A stretch of DNA of 64,000 nt from Phycisphaerales bacterium (lineage in GTDB: Bacteria > Planctomycetota > Phycisphaerae > UBA1845 > UTPLA1): assembly GCA_020639075.1 (NCBI GenBank), contig JACKHI010000001.1, positions 1,736,001 to 1,800,000 on the forward strand, written 5' to 3'. Both the position numbers and the translations under genes were made by a program. The notes beneath the pieces are model-generated. The model did no database searches and had not been told where the DNA came from. It was given only the letters and a program-made list of their open reading frames with translations. Positions 17,055-26,373 of the stretch are shown piece by piece. The first letter of the stretch is position 1, and each line of letters opens with the position of its first letter.

Positions 17055-18574
17055 CGTGCGCCCTCCCCGAGCATGTCGGCATCGTCCCGACTGAAATCGA
17101 TCGTCGCCGCGCCGCCATCGTCAAACGTGACGCGAACGCCTCGCATCGGCGCCTGCATCGACTCGTACCCGGTCGTCACCGTCGAAGGCGCCGCGATGTT
17201 GATTCGGCGATTGAGGAACCACAACGCCGCCGGCAGGTCTTCATTGAGCGGAATCGAGCCGACGATCGTCGGCTCGCTGAACGCACGGAATGCGGCATCC
17301 GCATACCGTTCCTTGTTCACGCCGTCCGGCACAGTGATGACCTTCTCGAATCCACACGTGCGAGGTGCGAGTTGATAGGCCCGGCCGCCGAATCCATCGG
17401 TCGGCACGCGATTCGCCGCGATGTTGATCGGAAGGCTCCCAGTCCCGCTGACGTGATAGCGGAGCTTCACGCGAGCCGGCTGCGACTTGCCTGGATGGAA
17501 TGGGTTGTTCCGCGACGCGTTCGTCTGTTTCAGCATCGTGATCGCCGGCAACACGAGCGTGATCGTCTTCGCTTCCGTGTCGATGCTCTCGATCGCGACG
17601 CGCTGCCAGATTCCCTCGTCCGGGCTGGCGCCGGGAATCGTCTCGACGTCAGCGACCTTCGGCGTGTCCTCAGTGATCGCCGCATCCGCGTACTTGAACC
17701 GGCGATGCACGTGCACGAGATTGCTGAAGCGTTCGCCGTCCTTGTTGCGCTCGAACGCGTCCTGCCATCGCCATTTTGCCTGTTCGTCCGCAGTCCAGTC
17801 TGCCGTGAGGGTCTCGATGTTGTTGTACTCGACATCGACCTGGCCCGTGGTCTGCCCGCGCAGCGTCTTGACGGCCCCTGCACGCCCCTCAAGCGACTGC
17901 TCGATCGACAAGTCCCCTGCGAGCGTTGCGTCGATCTCAAGCGAATAGTGCGGCGATCCGTACAGGTTGACGAATGAATACTGAGACTGCCCTGGCTCGC
18001 TTCCGGGAAGCATGGCAACGCCGACGCCCGGGGCGGCAGCCGCGATCTTCCTCATCGCTTCGTCGATGCTCTCGCCCTGCAGTGAAACCGGAAACGTCTC
18101 GACCGCGTCGGCGCCGCCGAAGTACTGCACCGTCGCCGGCAGGTTGATGCGCGTTCCCGTCAGTTCGTCGGTCACGAGGGTCAACAGTTGATCGACGACC
18201 GAACTCAGCGCCCCCGGGGCCAGGCTGACGGCTGCGTCCCCGTCAACGGTCAATACCGATCCGCGCCGTAGCAACTCCGCGTAGTCGCTCGCGACGTACT
18301 CGACGACCGGAAAATTGCGGACGCCGACAACCGATCGCGGCATACCGGTCAGTCCCTCAAAGACGAGCACGCCGTCGCGATACAGCAGCACCGTCGCATC
18401 CGCGCCGAACCGCGGCTCCCACGGCGGATCGAACATGCGAATCGTCAGCTTGGCCAGGTCATCGTAGCTGCGCGAGAATTCAACGATATCGCCGATGCCA
18501 TCCGCCGATTGGCCGATGTTGCCTGGCGAGCCGAGAATGCTCGTGTCATTGATGAACAGGCTGTAAACCGCCAC
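17051..18574 (-). CDS. Putative tail hub/baseplate protein
   Basis: 507 residues from GTG 18574, with AGGAG 5 bases upstream. The open frame extends further upstream to 18991, but that part overlaps another gene and has a poor composition. The N-terminal part (DIVEFSRSYDDLAKLTIRMFDP, then ATVLLYRDGVLVFEGLTG) resembles the first domain of phage hub proteins (gpD/gp27-like folds). Later segments (SIEQSLEGRAGAVKTLRGQT, YADAAFRAFSEPTI) suit the same class. Assigned from style and position, not from a clear motif. Confidence 0.6.
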   Translation of the reverse strand: MAVYSLFINDTSILGSPGNIGQSADGIGDIVEFSRSYDDLAKLTIRMFDPPWEPRFGADATVLLYRDGVLVFEGLTGMPRSVVGVRNFPVVEYVASDYAELLRRGSVLTVDGDAAVSLAPGALSSVVDQLLTLVTDELTGTRINLPATVQYFGGADAVETFPVSLQGESIDEAMRKIAAAAPGVGVAMLPGSEPGQSQYSFVNLYGSPHYSLEIDATLAGDLSIEQSLEGRAGAVKTLRGQTTGQVDVEYNNIETLTADWTADEQAKWRWQDAFERNKDGERFSNLVHVHRRFKYADAAITEDTPKVADVETIPGASPDEGIWQRVAIESIDTEAKTITLVLPAITMLKQTNASRNNPFHPGKSQPARVKLRYHVSGTGSLPINIAANRVPTDGFGGRAYQLAPRTCGFEKVITVPDGVNKERYADAAFRAFSEPTIVGSIPLNEDLPAALWFLNRRINIAAPSTVTTGYESMQAPMRGVRVTFDDGGAATIDFSRDDADMLGEGAR

Positions 18575-18582
18575 GAATGCTC

Positions 18583-18984
18583 CTATGCATAGACGGGCCG
18601 TGTTGCGCCGTATGCCGTGATCATGATCGCGTCCGCGTATCGCCCGCCGAATCCGTCCGGCAGGTTGGTGACGCTGACATCGTCGATCGTCCACGCCGAC
18701 ATGGTTTCCGTGTTGGCGCCGAAAGTGACCTGGATGTCGCCGGTCTGCCCCTTGAGCTCCTCGATCGACTGAAGCGCCTGCATCAGCAGCACCGGATTGC
18801 CGCGTTCCATGACGACCTTGAACTGCCGACCGTAGAGGTAGTTCCGGCTGTCGGCATTGATCGCGGCCTTCGCATGGTAGAGTCCGACTCGTTTCGCCGG
18901 CGGCGACAGCAACAGATCGAGCGGCACTTCGTTGATGAAGTGATCGCCGATCACGTCGCCCTCGAATGTCAGTTGCACTGCCAC
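18583..18984 (-). CDS. Small phage tail protein
   Basis: 133 residues from GTG 18984. The beta-rich sequence (VQLTFEGDVIGDHFINEV, then GDIQVTFGANTETMSAWTIDDVSV) resembles distal tail or tail-completion proteins. It lies between the tape-measure side and the hub gene, as expected for a distal-tail protein. Confidence 0.55.
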   Translation of the reverse strand: MAVQLTFEGDVIGDHFINEVPLDLLLSPPAKRVGLYHAKAAINADSRNYLYGRQFKVVMERGNPVLLMQALQSIEELKGQTGDIQVTFGANTETMSAWTIDDVSVTNLPDGFGGRYADAIMITAYGATRPVYA

Positions 18985-18987
18985 GCA

Positions 18988-19170
18988 TCATCCGCCTAGT
19001 AGATTGATGTCATCGTCCGAAGGGTTGTCTTGTCGTTCTTTCCTCAGCACAACGGTTTCATCGTTTCGATTGATGGCGTCGAGCAACTCGTCTTCGGCAA
19101 CAGCGGGAAGTGTCGTCAGATCGAAGGCGAAGCTGATGCCTGTGATCAACGCGATGTCACGGAATTGCAT
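18988..19170 (-). CDS. Small phage protein, coupled to the preceding gene
   Basis: 60 residues. Its ATG overlaps the stop of the 153-residue gene as TAATG, giving translational coupling. The acidic, Asp/Asn-rich C-terminus (NPSDDDINLL) has no known motif. Pairs of small genes next to the tape measure are often tail assembly chaperones, but here they lie downstream of it. Confidence 0.5.
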   Translation of the reverse strand: MQFRDIALITGISFAFDLTTLPAVAEDELLDAINRNDETVVLRKERQDNPSDDDINLLGG

Positions 19171-19631
19171 TAATCGTTCGACGATTCGGCGGCCGTCGTC
19201 GCGGGCAGCTTTCCCAATCGAGCAACGACCTCGCGCACGGTCTCCAACTGTCGATCATTCAGGTTGATCTTCGCCGCAGATTCGAGCCGATCGAAGGACA
19301 CACCATTGATGACCATCTGCTTGATCCACGCCTCGATGCTGACAGAGAAATCGAGGAGTCCAAACACGCGATCAGCGTTGTTCTTCTTCGCACCATTCGC
19401 GTCGTTGTAGTGGAGCTTGATCGGTTTCCCGTTTTCATCCTGCACGCCTTCCCATGCGAGGAACTTCGAATAGAGAAATTGCAGGCTGGCAGCAATCCCC
19501 TGCTCGGCAAGCTCCATTGCCGTCGCACGCTCGCTTGCTGTCAGCTGCTCATGCTGAATCCGGATAACGTCGCCGTCGCCGTTGGGGTCGAGCACGATCG
19601 GAGTTGGTTGTAATGCAAGATTGAACTTCAT
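19170..19631 (-). CDS. Probable phage tail assembly chaperone
   Basis: 153 residues, mostly helical. Segments such as LYSKFLAWEGVQDENGKPI and LLDFSVSIEAWIKQMVING resemble the small chaperones that coat the tape measure during assembly. It sits between the tape measure and the 60-residue gene, with which it forms a TAATG junction. I see no slippery heptamer at the junction, so coupling rather than frameshifting is likely. Confidence 0.55.
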   Translation of the reverse strand: MKFNLALQPTPIVLDPNGDGDVIRIQHEQLTASERATAMELAEQGIAASLQFLYSKFLAWEGVQDENGKPIKLHYNDANGAKKNNADRVFGLLDFSVSIEAWIKQMVINGVSFDRLESAAKINLNDRQLETVREVVARLGKLPATTAAESSND

Positions 19632-19655
19632 TGCTGTCGATTCCTCACTACATGA

Positions 19656-22025
19656 CTACCGCCGAACAGCTGCGAGCCGCCGACGTTGAGTTCCGAGCTC
19701 ACCGGACACGCCGTCCAGTGCCGCCACGATTAGATTTGCTGTCTGCGAGAACCTCTGGATGTGCTCAAGTTGTTTCTGGACAATATCGACAACGTCGTTT
19801 GCCCATTTGGCTGCGCCAGCCCAAGTTGGATTTCCTTGAATGTCGATTTCGCCGCGAGCCTGTCGATTGACTCGCTCTCGACGCGCAAGGCGTGCTGCCG
19901 GTAGTCGGTTCCATTTGTCTGCGTCGAGCGCTTCCGCCATCGCAGTCCGACGTTGTTTCAGGGACGCCGTCATCTCTGCAACGACTGCAGCAAACTCCTC
20001 TTGCCTGATCCGGCGCCATTCACTTGGACTTACGTCCCGGCCTTGAGCGACCAATTGGCGCCTTCGCTCAGACGCGCGCCGAAGTGCCTCCCTGCGAGCA
20101 CCGTGTCCACCATGCTCGACCAATGCAATATCGTGGTCCAACATCCGAAGCTGTCGCTGTTGCCGCCGCCTTGCGGCCAGTGTCAACGGGATGTCTGAGT
20201 CATCGTTCGTCCGCTTCGGCTTCGGTTTCGGAATGTCGGCGCCCGTGATTACCTTACCCGGGAAGTCGAGCTTGAATTGCTCAAACGCCTTTATTGACCG
20301 ATCGAATCCGATCGACGATTCGAGAAGGTTATTGGCGACGCTGTTGAGCTTTCCGACGAATGGCATCTGACTTACGGACTCCAAAGCGCCAATCGCTTTG
20401 TCAGCCATACGCCCGAAGAAACTTTGCTCAGCAATGTTTGAGGCTATCGCGGCCGATCCGTTGGCCTTGTCCACAATCATGGCCTTTTTCAGTGGATCAA
20501 TCGCGCCGCCAATCGACTCGGCAACAACACTCTTCAGACCACCCCATATTGACTTCTGTGCATCAGCCGGAGTCGATGACAACGTCCGGATGTCGATGAC
20601 CGGACCACCTGCGCGGAGCATTGCACGAGCTTCCGCATCCGTTGCAACTCTTGCCAGGGCTGTCGACATACCAAGCTGCGTCAGCATGCCTTGTGGCGTC
20701 AGCGATGGCACAACTCCAGGCCCCATGCTAACTTGCTTCTGCTGAATCCCCGTCAGATTGGATCCGAACAACTTGTCGGTAACGTACTTCGTACCTAGCC
20801 AAAGGTCTTTGGCGAGGCCTCCGACATCGCTCAGACTACGCGCGGAGATGATCTTGTTGGCGCCCTTGGACCAATCGTCGACGAAGCCCTTCGGCAATAG
20901 CTCCTTGAAAATCGCCGCCGCCTCTTTCGCTCCCTCAATGATCGCTGCCTTGATTTCGGGGACGATCGTGTCCTTGAAGAACTTGGCAGCACTCGGTAGC
21001 CCTTGAATCAGCACTGCGACCGACTTGAGCACGACTCCGACAAACCCCTTCGCGATGAACTTGCCAAGATCGATCAGCACGGCGCCGCCGAGTCCCAGCA
21101 GGCCGCCACCGTTGCCGCCTTTTTTTCCGAAAAGCAACTCACCAAATCCACCGCCTTTTTCGAAGTGGGTCGTGATCCCCTGCACAAGCGATTGCGCACC
21201 TTCAAGACCCGTTCGTAGGGCACGGCTGCTCGCAACCATCGCCACCATTCGTTGAACGGACGATCGAAGTGAGTTCTTGATTCCCTCAAATACGAAGAAC
21301 GGCTCGCGACCGGAAACGCCAATCGCACCTATCTGCTGTCGCATTTCGACGAGTGCCTGACGGACCGTCTCAGCCTTCTGCGCGGCCGGGCCAAGCGCAT
21401 CAAAAGCGTTCTTTCCGTGGAGCGAATCGAACCGGCGCTTCACTCCTTCAAGGCCGTCGACGAGGATACCGAAGTCATCCAGAAACAGCGTACTTCCGCG
21501 AGCCAATCCGGTAACCACAGTATCAATCGCGGCGCCGGCGCTCTTTCCGGTTGTCACGGCCTTCTTGGAAACGAAGTCGAGCACTGTGCCGATTTGCTCG
21601 AAGCCAAGCCCGCTGGCCATACCACGATTCGCGATCTCAAATGCACTTGCAAGCGTCAGCGTTCCGTTTGACGCGGACACGAGCGCTTTGGCCATGTCGA
21701 TTGCGCCGCTGCGGGACTGCTTCGTCAACGACGCGAACGATCGTAACTTTGGCTCAAACGTAAGGCCCGCTTCGAGCACCTCGTCCAGCTTGCCGGCGGC
21801 ATATGCGGCGCCCCTTGCCAGGCCGCCAACACCAAGGTTGAAGTCACGTAGAAATGACAGTGAGTTTCGAGCGGCGTTTAATCCCCGCCGGCCAATACTG
21901 ATTGGAATCGTGATGGGTTTGGCAATGCTGGAGGCCAAAGATCGAAACCCAGACAAAGCGCCGCCGATCCCTGCGCGGGTATCGTTCTCGGCGCCAATCC
22001 TGATTCCGAAGTTGAACTGCGGCAC
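19656..22025 (-). CDS. Phage tail tape measure protein
   Basis: 789 residues from a GTG start, preceded by a G-rich ribosome-binding site. It has the expected composition: Ala/Gly-rich helical N-terminus (GALSGFRSLASSIAKPITIP), hydrophobic glycine-rich segments around residue 300 (GGLLGLGGAVLIDLGKFIAKG) that can cross a membrane, and long charged coiled-coil helices at the C-terminus (LAARRRQQRQLRMLDHDI). At 789 residues the predicted tail is medium-long, in the siphovirus/myovirus range. There is no lysozyme or peptidase domain in it. Confidence 0.85.
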   Translation of the reverse strand: MPQFNFGIRIGAENDTRAGIGGALSGFRSLASSIAKPITIPISIGRRGLNAARNSLSFLRDFNLGVGGLARGAAYAAGKLDEVLEAGLTFEPKLRSFASLTKQSRSGAIDMAKALVSASNGTLTLASAFEIANRGMASGLGFEQIGTVLDFVSKKAVTTGKSAGAAIDTVVTGLARGSTLFLDDFGILVDGLEGVKRRFDSLHGKNAFDALGPAAQKAETVRQALVEMRQQIGAIGVSGREPFFVFEGIKNSLRSSVQRMVAMVASSRALRTGLEGAQSLVQGITTHFEKGGGFGELLFGKKGGNGGGLLGLGGAVLIDLGKFIAKGFVGVVLKSVAVLIQGLPSAAKFFKDTIVPEIKAAIIEGAKEAAAIFKELLPKGFVDDWSKGANKIISARSLSDVGGLAKDLWLGTKYVTDKLFGSNLTGIQQKQVSMGPGVVPSLTPQGMLTQLGMSTALARVATDAEARAMLRAGGPVIDIRTLSSTPADAQKSIWGGLKSVVAESIGGAIDPLKKAMIVDKANGSAAIASNIAEQSFFGRMADKAIGALESVSQMPFVGKLNSVANNLLESSIGFDRSIKAFEQFKLDFPGKVITGADIPKPKPKRTNDDSDIPLTLAARRRQQRQLRMLDHDIALVEHGGHGARREALRRASERRRQLVAQGRDVSPSEWRRIRQEEFAAVVAEMTASLKQRRTAMAEALDADKWNRLPAARLARRERVNRQARGEIDIQGNPTWAGAAKWANDVVDIVQKQLEHIQRFSQTANLIVAALDGVSGELGTQRRRLAAVRR

Positions 22026-22040
22026 AACCCCACCCCCTTG

Positions 22041-22958
22041 TTAGAGCCCTAACACGCTGGCGCCTATCGCGGTGTCAAATGTCCAGACGGTTCCAGCCGC
22101 GGCACCTGTGTGCTTGGGGCGAAGTTCAATCAGCTCACGAACGGTCGAATTGTTGCTGCCCAGGTTGTGACGACGGAGCTTGCACTTGCCCATCGTCTCA
22201 GTGAAGTTCTCGTTTGCGTTGCCTGTTGAATGGACGACGGATGCGGCGAACTCGGCTCTTCCAAGAATCAGCGCAGTCCAAGCGGCTGAATCAAAGAACG
22301 CATCGAGCGTGACCACCTGTTCAATGTTCCCAGGGGTAATGAAGAGCCGCTTCCCATCTGCATCCAATGCACCAAGGTCCGCCGCGATACGCATCGTTCT
22401 TGAATACTCAAGCACCTTCGTGGCTGCCACAGAGTTAAGCGTGAAGACGGCATCTTCGATTCGGAACCGCGCCCCCGACGCCGGCGTGCCCGCGCTGATA
22501 CCAGACTTCTGTTCCGGCTTCATGCACTGGAACGACAGTTCCATCGTCAACAAGGAACTCGCGTCTGGCTGACTTTGTCGAGAATACCTCATTGACAACT
22601 CGACGACGACCGCCCCCAGGAACTGAACGCCACCACTGGACACACCCAGTCCGTCGTCTTGAATTGTCACATGTGTAATAGATCCACCTGCGCCGCGAGT
22701 GATAGCAAGCAACAGTAGATCTCGAATTGTATTGACGTTGACCTCGGGCATTAGCTTTGGGGCAGCAGTTGCACCATGTGCGATCTCGTCCGTCTGCTCG
22801 GGAAATGTACTGCTTGACCAAACCTCCGCATTGTTCGCTTCGATGTTTCGCTCGAACCCGATGTCGAGGAACGGCACATGCATGTCCATGCTGGACGCTT
22901 CGGTACCCGGCGTACTCTCGACGCCGAGCAGGATGATTCGGTTTTTCTCGTGACCCAT
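22041..22958 (-). CDS. Phage tail tube/major tail protein
   Basis: 305 residues. It begins MGHEKNRIILLGVESTPGTEA, the usual opening of tail tube proteins (a strand, then VESTPGT). The remainder is beta-rich with a strand-turn pattern (VVVELSMRYSRQSQPDASSLLTMEL). It is transcribed just before the tape measure, the canonical position, and ends 15 bases from its GTG. Confidence 0.75.
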   Translation of the reverse strand: MGHEKNRIILLGVESTPGTEASSMDMHVPFLDIGFERNIEANNAEVWSSSTFPEQTDEIAHGATAAPKLMPEVNVNTIRDLLLLAITRGAGGSITHVTIQDDGLGVSSGGVQFLGAVVVELSMRYSRQSQPDASSLLTMELSFQCMKPEQKSGISAGTPASGARFRIEDAVFTLNSVAATKVLEYSRTMRIAADLGALDADGKRLFITPGNIEQVVTLDAFFDSAAWTALILGRAEFAASVVHSTGNANENFTETMGKCKLRRHNLGSNNSTVRELIELRPKHTGAAAGTVWTFDTAIGASVLGL

Positions 22959-23023
22959 TGTGAGCCTCCATGCTCAATCGCTATTTCCTGGCGTTTCCTA
23001 CGTCCGGGACAAACGAATCAGTC

Positions 23024-23344
23024 CTACTTGCCGGCGGCGGCTCGTGCTCGCTCTGCAGCGTCCTTTGCCAACCTCGAAGCTTCTTCGATCCGCGCGCGAT
23101 CATCCGGATACGCTGGCTCGAATTGCGGTGCTTCTCGCAAACACAAGTAGGCGGCTTCTTCGAGTGTGACCGTGTGAATGCTCCCAGTCCTCACCTTTCC
23201 TACGATATGATTGACGCCCTCTGGCGGTCCCTTGATATACCGCAAGAGCACGTCTCCCATCGGCACCGTCAGCCGTTCGCCGGCCGGATCAGGTGCCGCC
23301 GCCTTCGTGGATGCCGATGGTTTCGATTTACTGTCATCGTTCAT
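23024..23344 (-). CDS. Small phage protein between tail terminator and tail tube
   Basis: 106 residues from ATG 23344, with AGGAG upstream. An N-terminal Ser/Lys/Ala-rich tail is followed by a small domain (GDVLLRYIKGPPEGVNHIVGKV) and a helical, Ala/Arg-rich C-terminus. No family is recognised. It is compatible with a minor head-tail or chaperone role. Confidence 0.55.
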   Translation of the reverse strand: MNDDSKSKPSASTKAAAPDPAGERLTVPMGDVLLRYIKGPPEGVNHIVGKVRTGSIHTVTLEEAAYLCLREAPQFEPAYPDDRARIEEASRLAKDAAERARAAAGK

Positions 23345-23354
23345 CAGAATTCTC

Positions 23355-23888
23355 CTATGCCTTTGGCGCCAGCAGCGCGATCGGTCCCGTTGCGACGACC
23401 GTAACCTCGGCGATCGCCTGAATTTCCTCTGGGTCAAGAATCGGTTCACGCTCGTGATCAACCGATCCGATCAGAATGCTCTCCAAATTGAGCGGCGCGA
23501 TGTCAATCGATAACGGCTGGCCTTGCGGGGTGCGTTTGTGATGAAGCTGAAACAACGCCACCGTGATGATTCCTTCGAGCTTGTTGACGTAAGCCGAATC
23601 CAGCGAATCAGTGCCTATGCCGATTTCGAACCGCCGCGTGAACTGCGCCGTGCCACTGCTCCAAACTCCGTCGGTTTCATTTCTTCCGGGAACACACCAG
23701 ATTCGCGTACCGAGTTCGGGAGCGTCTTCCGGATTCGAATCGCGGAATTCCTCATTGTCGTTGTCGAATAGGTGCATTTCGACTTCGTCAACGAGCGTCG
23801 CTAGATCTTCCGCCGCGCGCATCTGAGTCCGCACGAGTTCGAAGATCTTCTCGAACGCTGCTCCGAGTTGTTCACCTGGCGTCGGCAA
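23355..23888 (-). CDS. Putative phage tail terminator/minor tail protein
   Basis: 177 residues. The mix of an N-terminal helix (FEKIFELVRTQMRAAEDLA), a beta core (ARFEIGIGTDS-like strand, residue about 95) and the C-terminal strand AEVTVVATGP fits the small alpha/beta tail-terminator fold. It lies between the gpG-like gene and the tail tube gene, where that protein is normally encoded. Confidence 0.55.
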   Translation of the reverse strand: MPTPGEQLGAAFEKIFELVRTQMRAAEDLATLVDEVEMHLFDNDNEEFRDSNPEDAPELGTRIWCVPGRNETDGVWSSGTAQFTRRFEIGIGTDSLDSAYVNKLEGIITVALFQLHHKRTPQGQPLSIDIAPLNLESILIGSVDHEREPILDPEEIQAIAEVTVVATGPIALLAPKA

Positions 23889-24551
23889 CTATCGACCTCC
23901 GCTCCTGCGCAATACGCGATTCAATTCCCGCTCGATTTCCTGATAAAGGAACTCCCGTGCCTTGCGGTCGAAAATCAGGTACGGCCGGCCTTTGATCGTC
24001 ACCTGCCTGACGAGCGCAAACAGGACTTCGCCGGCCTTGCCGATTCGACGACGACCCTTCGATCTCGTTCCGGCGCCGTCGAATTGAGAGTCGATCTCGA
24101 CGTCCCTTGCTCGCACGAGCGCCGGACCGATCCAACGCTTCGATCCGATCTTGATCGTTGCGTTCGGGACGAACTTGAGTTGATCGGCTGGCAGATCGCG
24201 TGGCCATACGCCGCGCCGCCGGAGCGACGGCGGCACTGGCAAAGCCAGGTACTTGCGCTTCGGCTTGACGGTTCCACCGGAGTGCTGAATCGCGGCATAG
24301 ACGAGATTCGAACCGACCTCGACGGCCATCGCTTCGAGCCGCATGGCCAGCGACTTGCTGAGCCGAAACGTCGAAGGCCCCCAATCGCGTTTGCGACTGC
24401 GCAGGTTGCGCCTTGCCTCGCGATTGAGGTAGATGCCAGTTCGGCCAAACGGACCGCGCAAGTTGCCGCCCGCCCGCTCCAGCGCCCGGAGCTCCCGCTC
24501 CAGGTCGCGCAGCGCATTGCGATCGACTTCGATTCGCAGGAGAATCGCCAC
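23889..24551 (-). CDS. Mu gpG-like virion morphogenesis protein
   Basis: 220 residues. The pattern RTGIYLNREARRNLRSR, then YAAIQHSGGTVKPK and a closing RPYLIFDRKAREFLYQEI, corresponds to the Mu gpG/phage virion morphogenesis family, which completes heads or tails. It is longer than usual (about 150-160), through an arginine-rich insert around residues 110-190. It lies between the DUF1320 gene and the terminator-like gene. Confidence 0.7.
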   Translation of the reverse strand: MAILLRIEVDRNALRDLERELRALERAGGNLRGPFGRTGIYLNREARRNLRSRKRDWGPSTFRLSKSLAMRLEAMAVEVGSNLVYAAIQHSGGTVKPKRKYLALPVPPSLRRRGVWPRDLPADQLKFVPNATIKIGSKRWIGPALVRARDVEIDSQFDGAGTRSKGRRRIGKAGEVLFALVRQVTIKGRPYLIFDRKAREFLYQEIERELNRVLRRSGGR

Positions 24552-24554
24552 TCA

Positions 24555-25004
24555 TCACAGTCCTTCCATCGCATCCATCGTGAACACTCGCTCCTCACCG
24601 ACAGCCTCGGCCGATGGTCCCGCTGCGTTGCCTGACGGAATCGGCGCCACGCCGGGAAGATCCAGCTTTCCGGCGGCGATGTCGCGAAACATGTCGATCG
24701 TCTGCGTGCGACTGAGCGTGATTCGCTCGGGGATGTCCTTTCGAAACGGGTTCGACTCCCAGGCGATGTACGAAGCGATGTTGAGGACATGCTGCTTCAG
24801 GAACTGCGCCAGTGACGGCGCCCCGGTCGAATCGACAGGCACCAGGTAGCGCTTCACCAGGTAGCCGTCGATCGTCCCGTGCGCGCCGGCCAGGATCTCG
24901 GTACCGACGTCATCGTCGGCCGTCGTCGCGGCAACGCGATCCGTCAGCTTGGCGTAGTCCTTGCCGAGCCGCTGCTTGAGATCGTCGAGAGTCGCGTAAC
25001 TCAT
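24555..25004 (-). CDS. Mu gp36-like DUF1320 protein (head-tail connector)
   Basis: 149 residues starting MSYATLDDLKQRLGKDYAKLTDR, the diagnostic opening of DUF1320, followed by helices with GTIDGYLVKRYLVPV and a C-terminal HVLNIASYIAWE. The Mu homologue gp36 is thought to be a connector/adaptor. ATG overlaps the previous stop (ATGA). Confidence 0.85.
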   Translation of the reverse strand: MSYATLDDLKQRLGKDYAKLTDRVAATTADDDVGTEILAGAHGTIDGYLVKRYLVPVDSTGAPSLAQFLKQHVLNIASYIAWESNPFRKDIPERITLSRTQTIDMFRDIAAGKLDLPGVAPIPSGNAAGPSAEAVGEERVFTMDAMEGL

Positions 25005-25297
25005 TTGTCGTCACGCGGGTTGTTGATGCGATCGCGCAGCGACTCGATCTCGGCAGCCGCGGCGTCGAGCAATTCACGATTGGTTGGCGCCGTTAGATTC
25101 AGCAGCTGGCACAGGCGCCGTTCCGACGACGGCGGACCCGACGGTCTGTCCGGTCCGTGAACGGCCGATCGGTTTGCAGATGCGGAAATCCCACGCATCA
25201 GCGATCTCGCTCGCGATGACATGGGATTGACCGCTTTGCGGGACTTACCCGATCCTCCACTCGCGGCGGAATCGGGTTTCGTAGTTTCGTTTGCCAT
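25001..25297 (-). CDS. Small phage hypothetical protein (Mu gp35 position)
   Basis: 98 residues with a disordered Ser/Gly/Arg-rich first half and a helical end (NRELLDAAAAEIESLRDRINN). It occupies the place between capsid protein and DUF1320 where Mu has gp35. I cannot claim homology. Confidence 0.5.
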   Translation of the reverse strand: MANETTKPDSAASGGSGKSRKAVNPMSSRARSLMRGISASANRSAVHGPDRPSGPPSSERRLCQLLNLTAPTNRELLDAAAAEIESLRDRINNPRDDK

Positions 25298-25371
25298 TGG
25301 TTTTCCTCAGTTCCTCTGTGCGGCTATGCCGCAAACGGACACTTTGTTGCGAGAATCACGACGACAACTGA

Positions 25372-26292
25372 TCAGTTGCCGAGTGCCACCTTCACGGCAA
25401 ACTGCCAGTACGCATACGTCATGCGGTAGCGGGCTCGCACGCCGTAAAGGTACTTCTCGCGCTTGAATCCTTCTTCCGAATCGTCATCGTCGAGCGCGTT
25501 GAATTCGAGTGGCTCACGATCCTGGAACACGAACGGTCGAATTGCGCCGTTCGTCTTGAGAACAAAGAACTCCGCCGGGTCCGTCAGGTACGGAAAGACG
25601 ACCGGTTCCGGCGCAACGCCAACGAGGACGTTGCTGGTGTTGTTGAGCATCGTGGCCGTCAGGGCCTCGCGCGCCGGAAACAGATGTTGCGGCGGCACGA
25701 CAACGACAATGCCACCCGCGTCCGTGCTCATCGGATCGCCCTGGTCGTCCTTGAAGCCGAGCAGTTGGGCAATCGCGTCCTGAATCGCAACCTTCATCTC
25801 CGCAGACGTCGGAACATCGCCGGCCATCGCGGACTCGATGATGTTGACCTGAACGCCGCTGTTTCCGGATTCATGGAGCTCCGAGAAGAACGGCTTGCCG
25901 TCATAAGCATTGAATCCCTGCGTTGCGCCGTTCATCAGAAGCTGCGCCATGAGGAAGTCCGGGTGCGTCTTGGCCTTCATTGCCAGTTCATTGATCCGAA
26001 CCCTGATCTGACCGGTCTGATCATCCGACACCTCGTCCCGGTCCACTTCGAGCGTTGCCTCATACTTGAGGTTGCGCACATCGTAGCTTTCGGATCTCAG
26101 GCCTTTCGCGAGCCGTCCGTTCCCGAATTCTCGCATCTGCGGAACCGAGCCGAGCCAGCGATACGACTCGCTGTCGGAGTTGCTCTTGATGCGCGTCGCC
26201 AGCGCGGTGTAGAGCGCCGCCGTCGCCTTGTAGCGATTCATGAACTCGCTACGAATGCCCTTGGTGAGAAGTCCTGTGCTCTTGATCGCCAT
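25372..26292 (-). CDS. Major capsid protein, Mu gpT-like
   Basis: 306 residues. Characteristic features are the early SESYRWLGSVPQMREFGNGR segment, then RNLKYEATLEVDRDEVSDDQTG, MAQLLMNGATQGFNAYDGKPFF and the C-terminal MTYAYWQFAVKVALGN. These match the Mu-like major head subunit, which has an HK97-type fold. The gene is flanked by the decoration and DUF1320 genes, as in Mu-like phages. Confidence 0.9.
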   Translation of the reverse strand: MAIKSTGLLTKGIRSEFMNRYKATAALYTALATRIKSNSDSESYRWLGSVPQMREFGNGRLAKGLRSESYDVRNLKYEATLEVDRDEVSDDQTGQIRVRINELAMKAKTHPDFLMAQLLMNGATQGFNAYDGKPFFSELHESGNSGVQVNIIESAMAGDVPTSAEMKVAIQDAIAQLLGFKDDQGDPMSTDAGGIVVVVPPQHLFPAREALTATMLNNTSNVLVGVAPEPVVFPYLTDPAEFFVLKTNGAIRPFVFQDREPLEFNALDDDDSEEGFKREKYLYGVRARYRMTYAYWQFAVKVALGN

Positions 26293-26373
26293 GTCTTACT
26301 CCGTTTCCGGCGTTCGCCGGGGTTGATTCCTGTCTAAACGCCGATCACTCGGCCGAAAGATCACTCAGCTTCG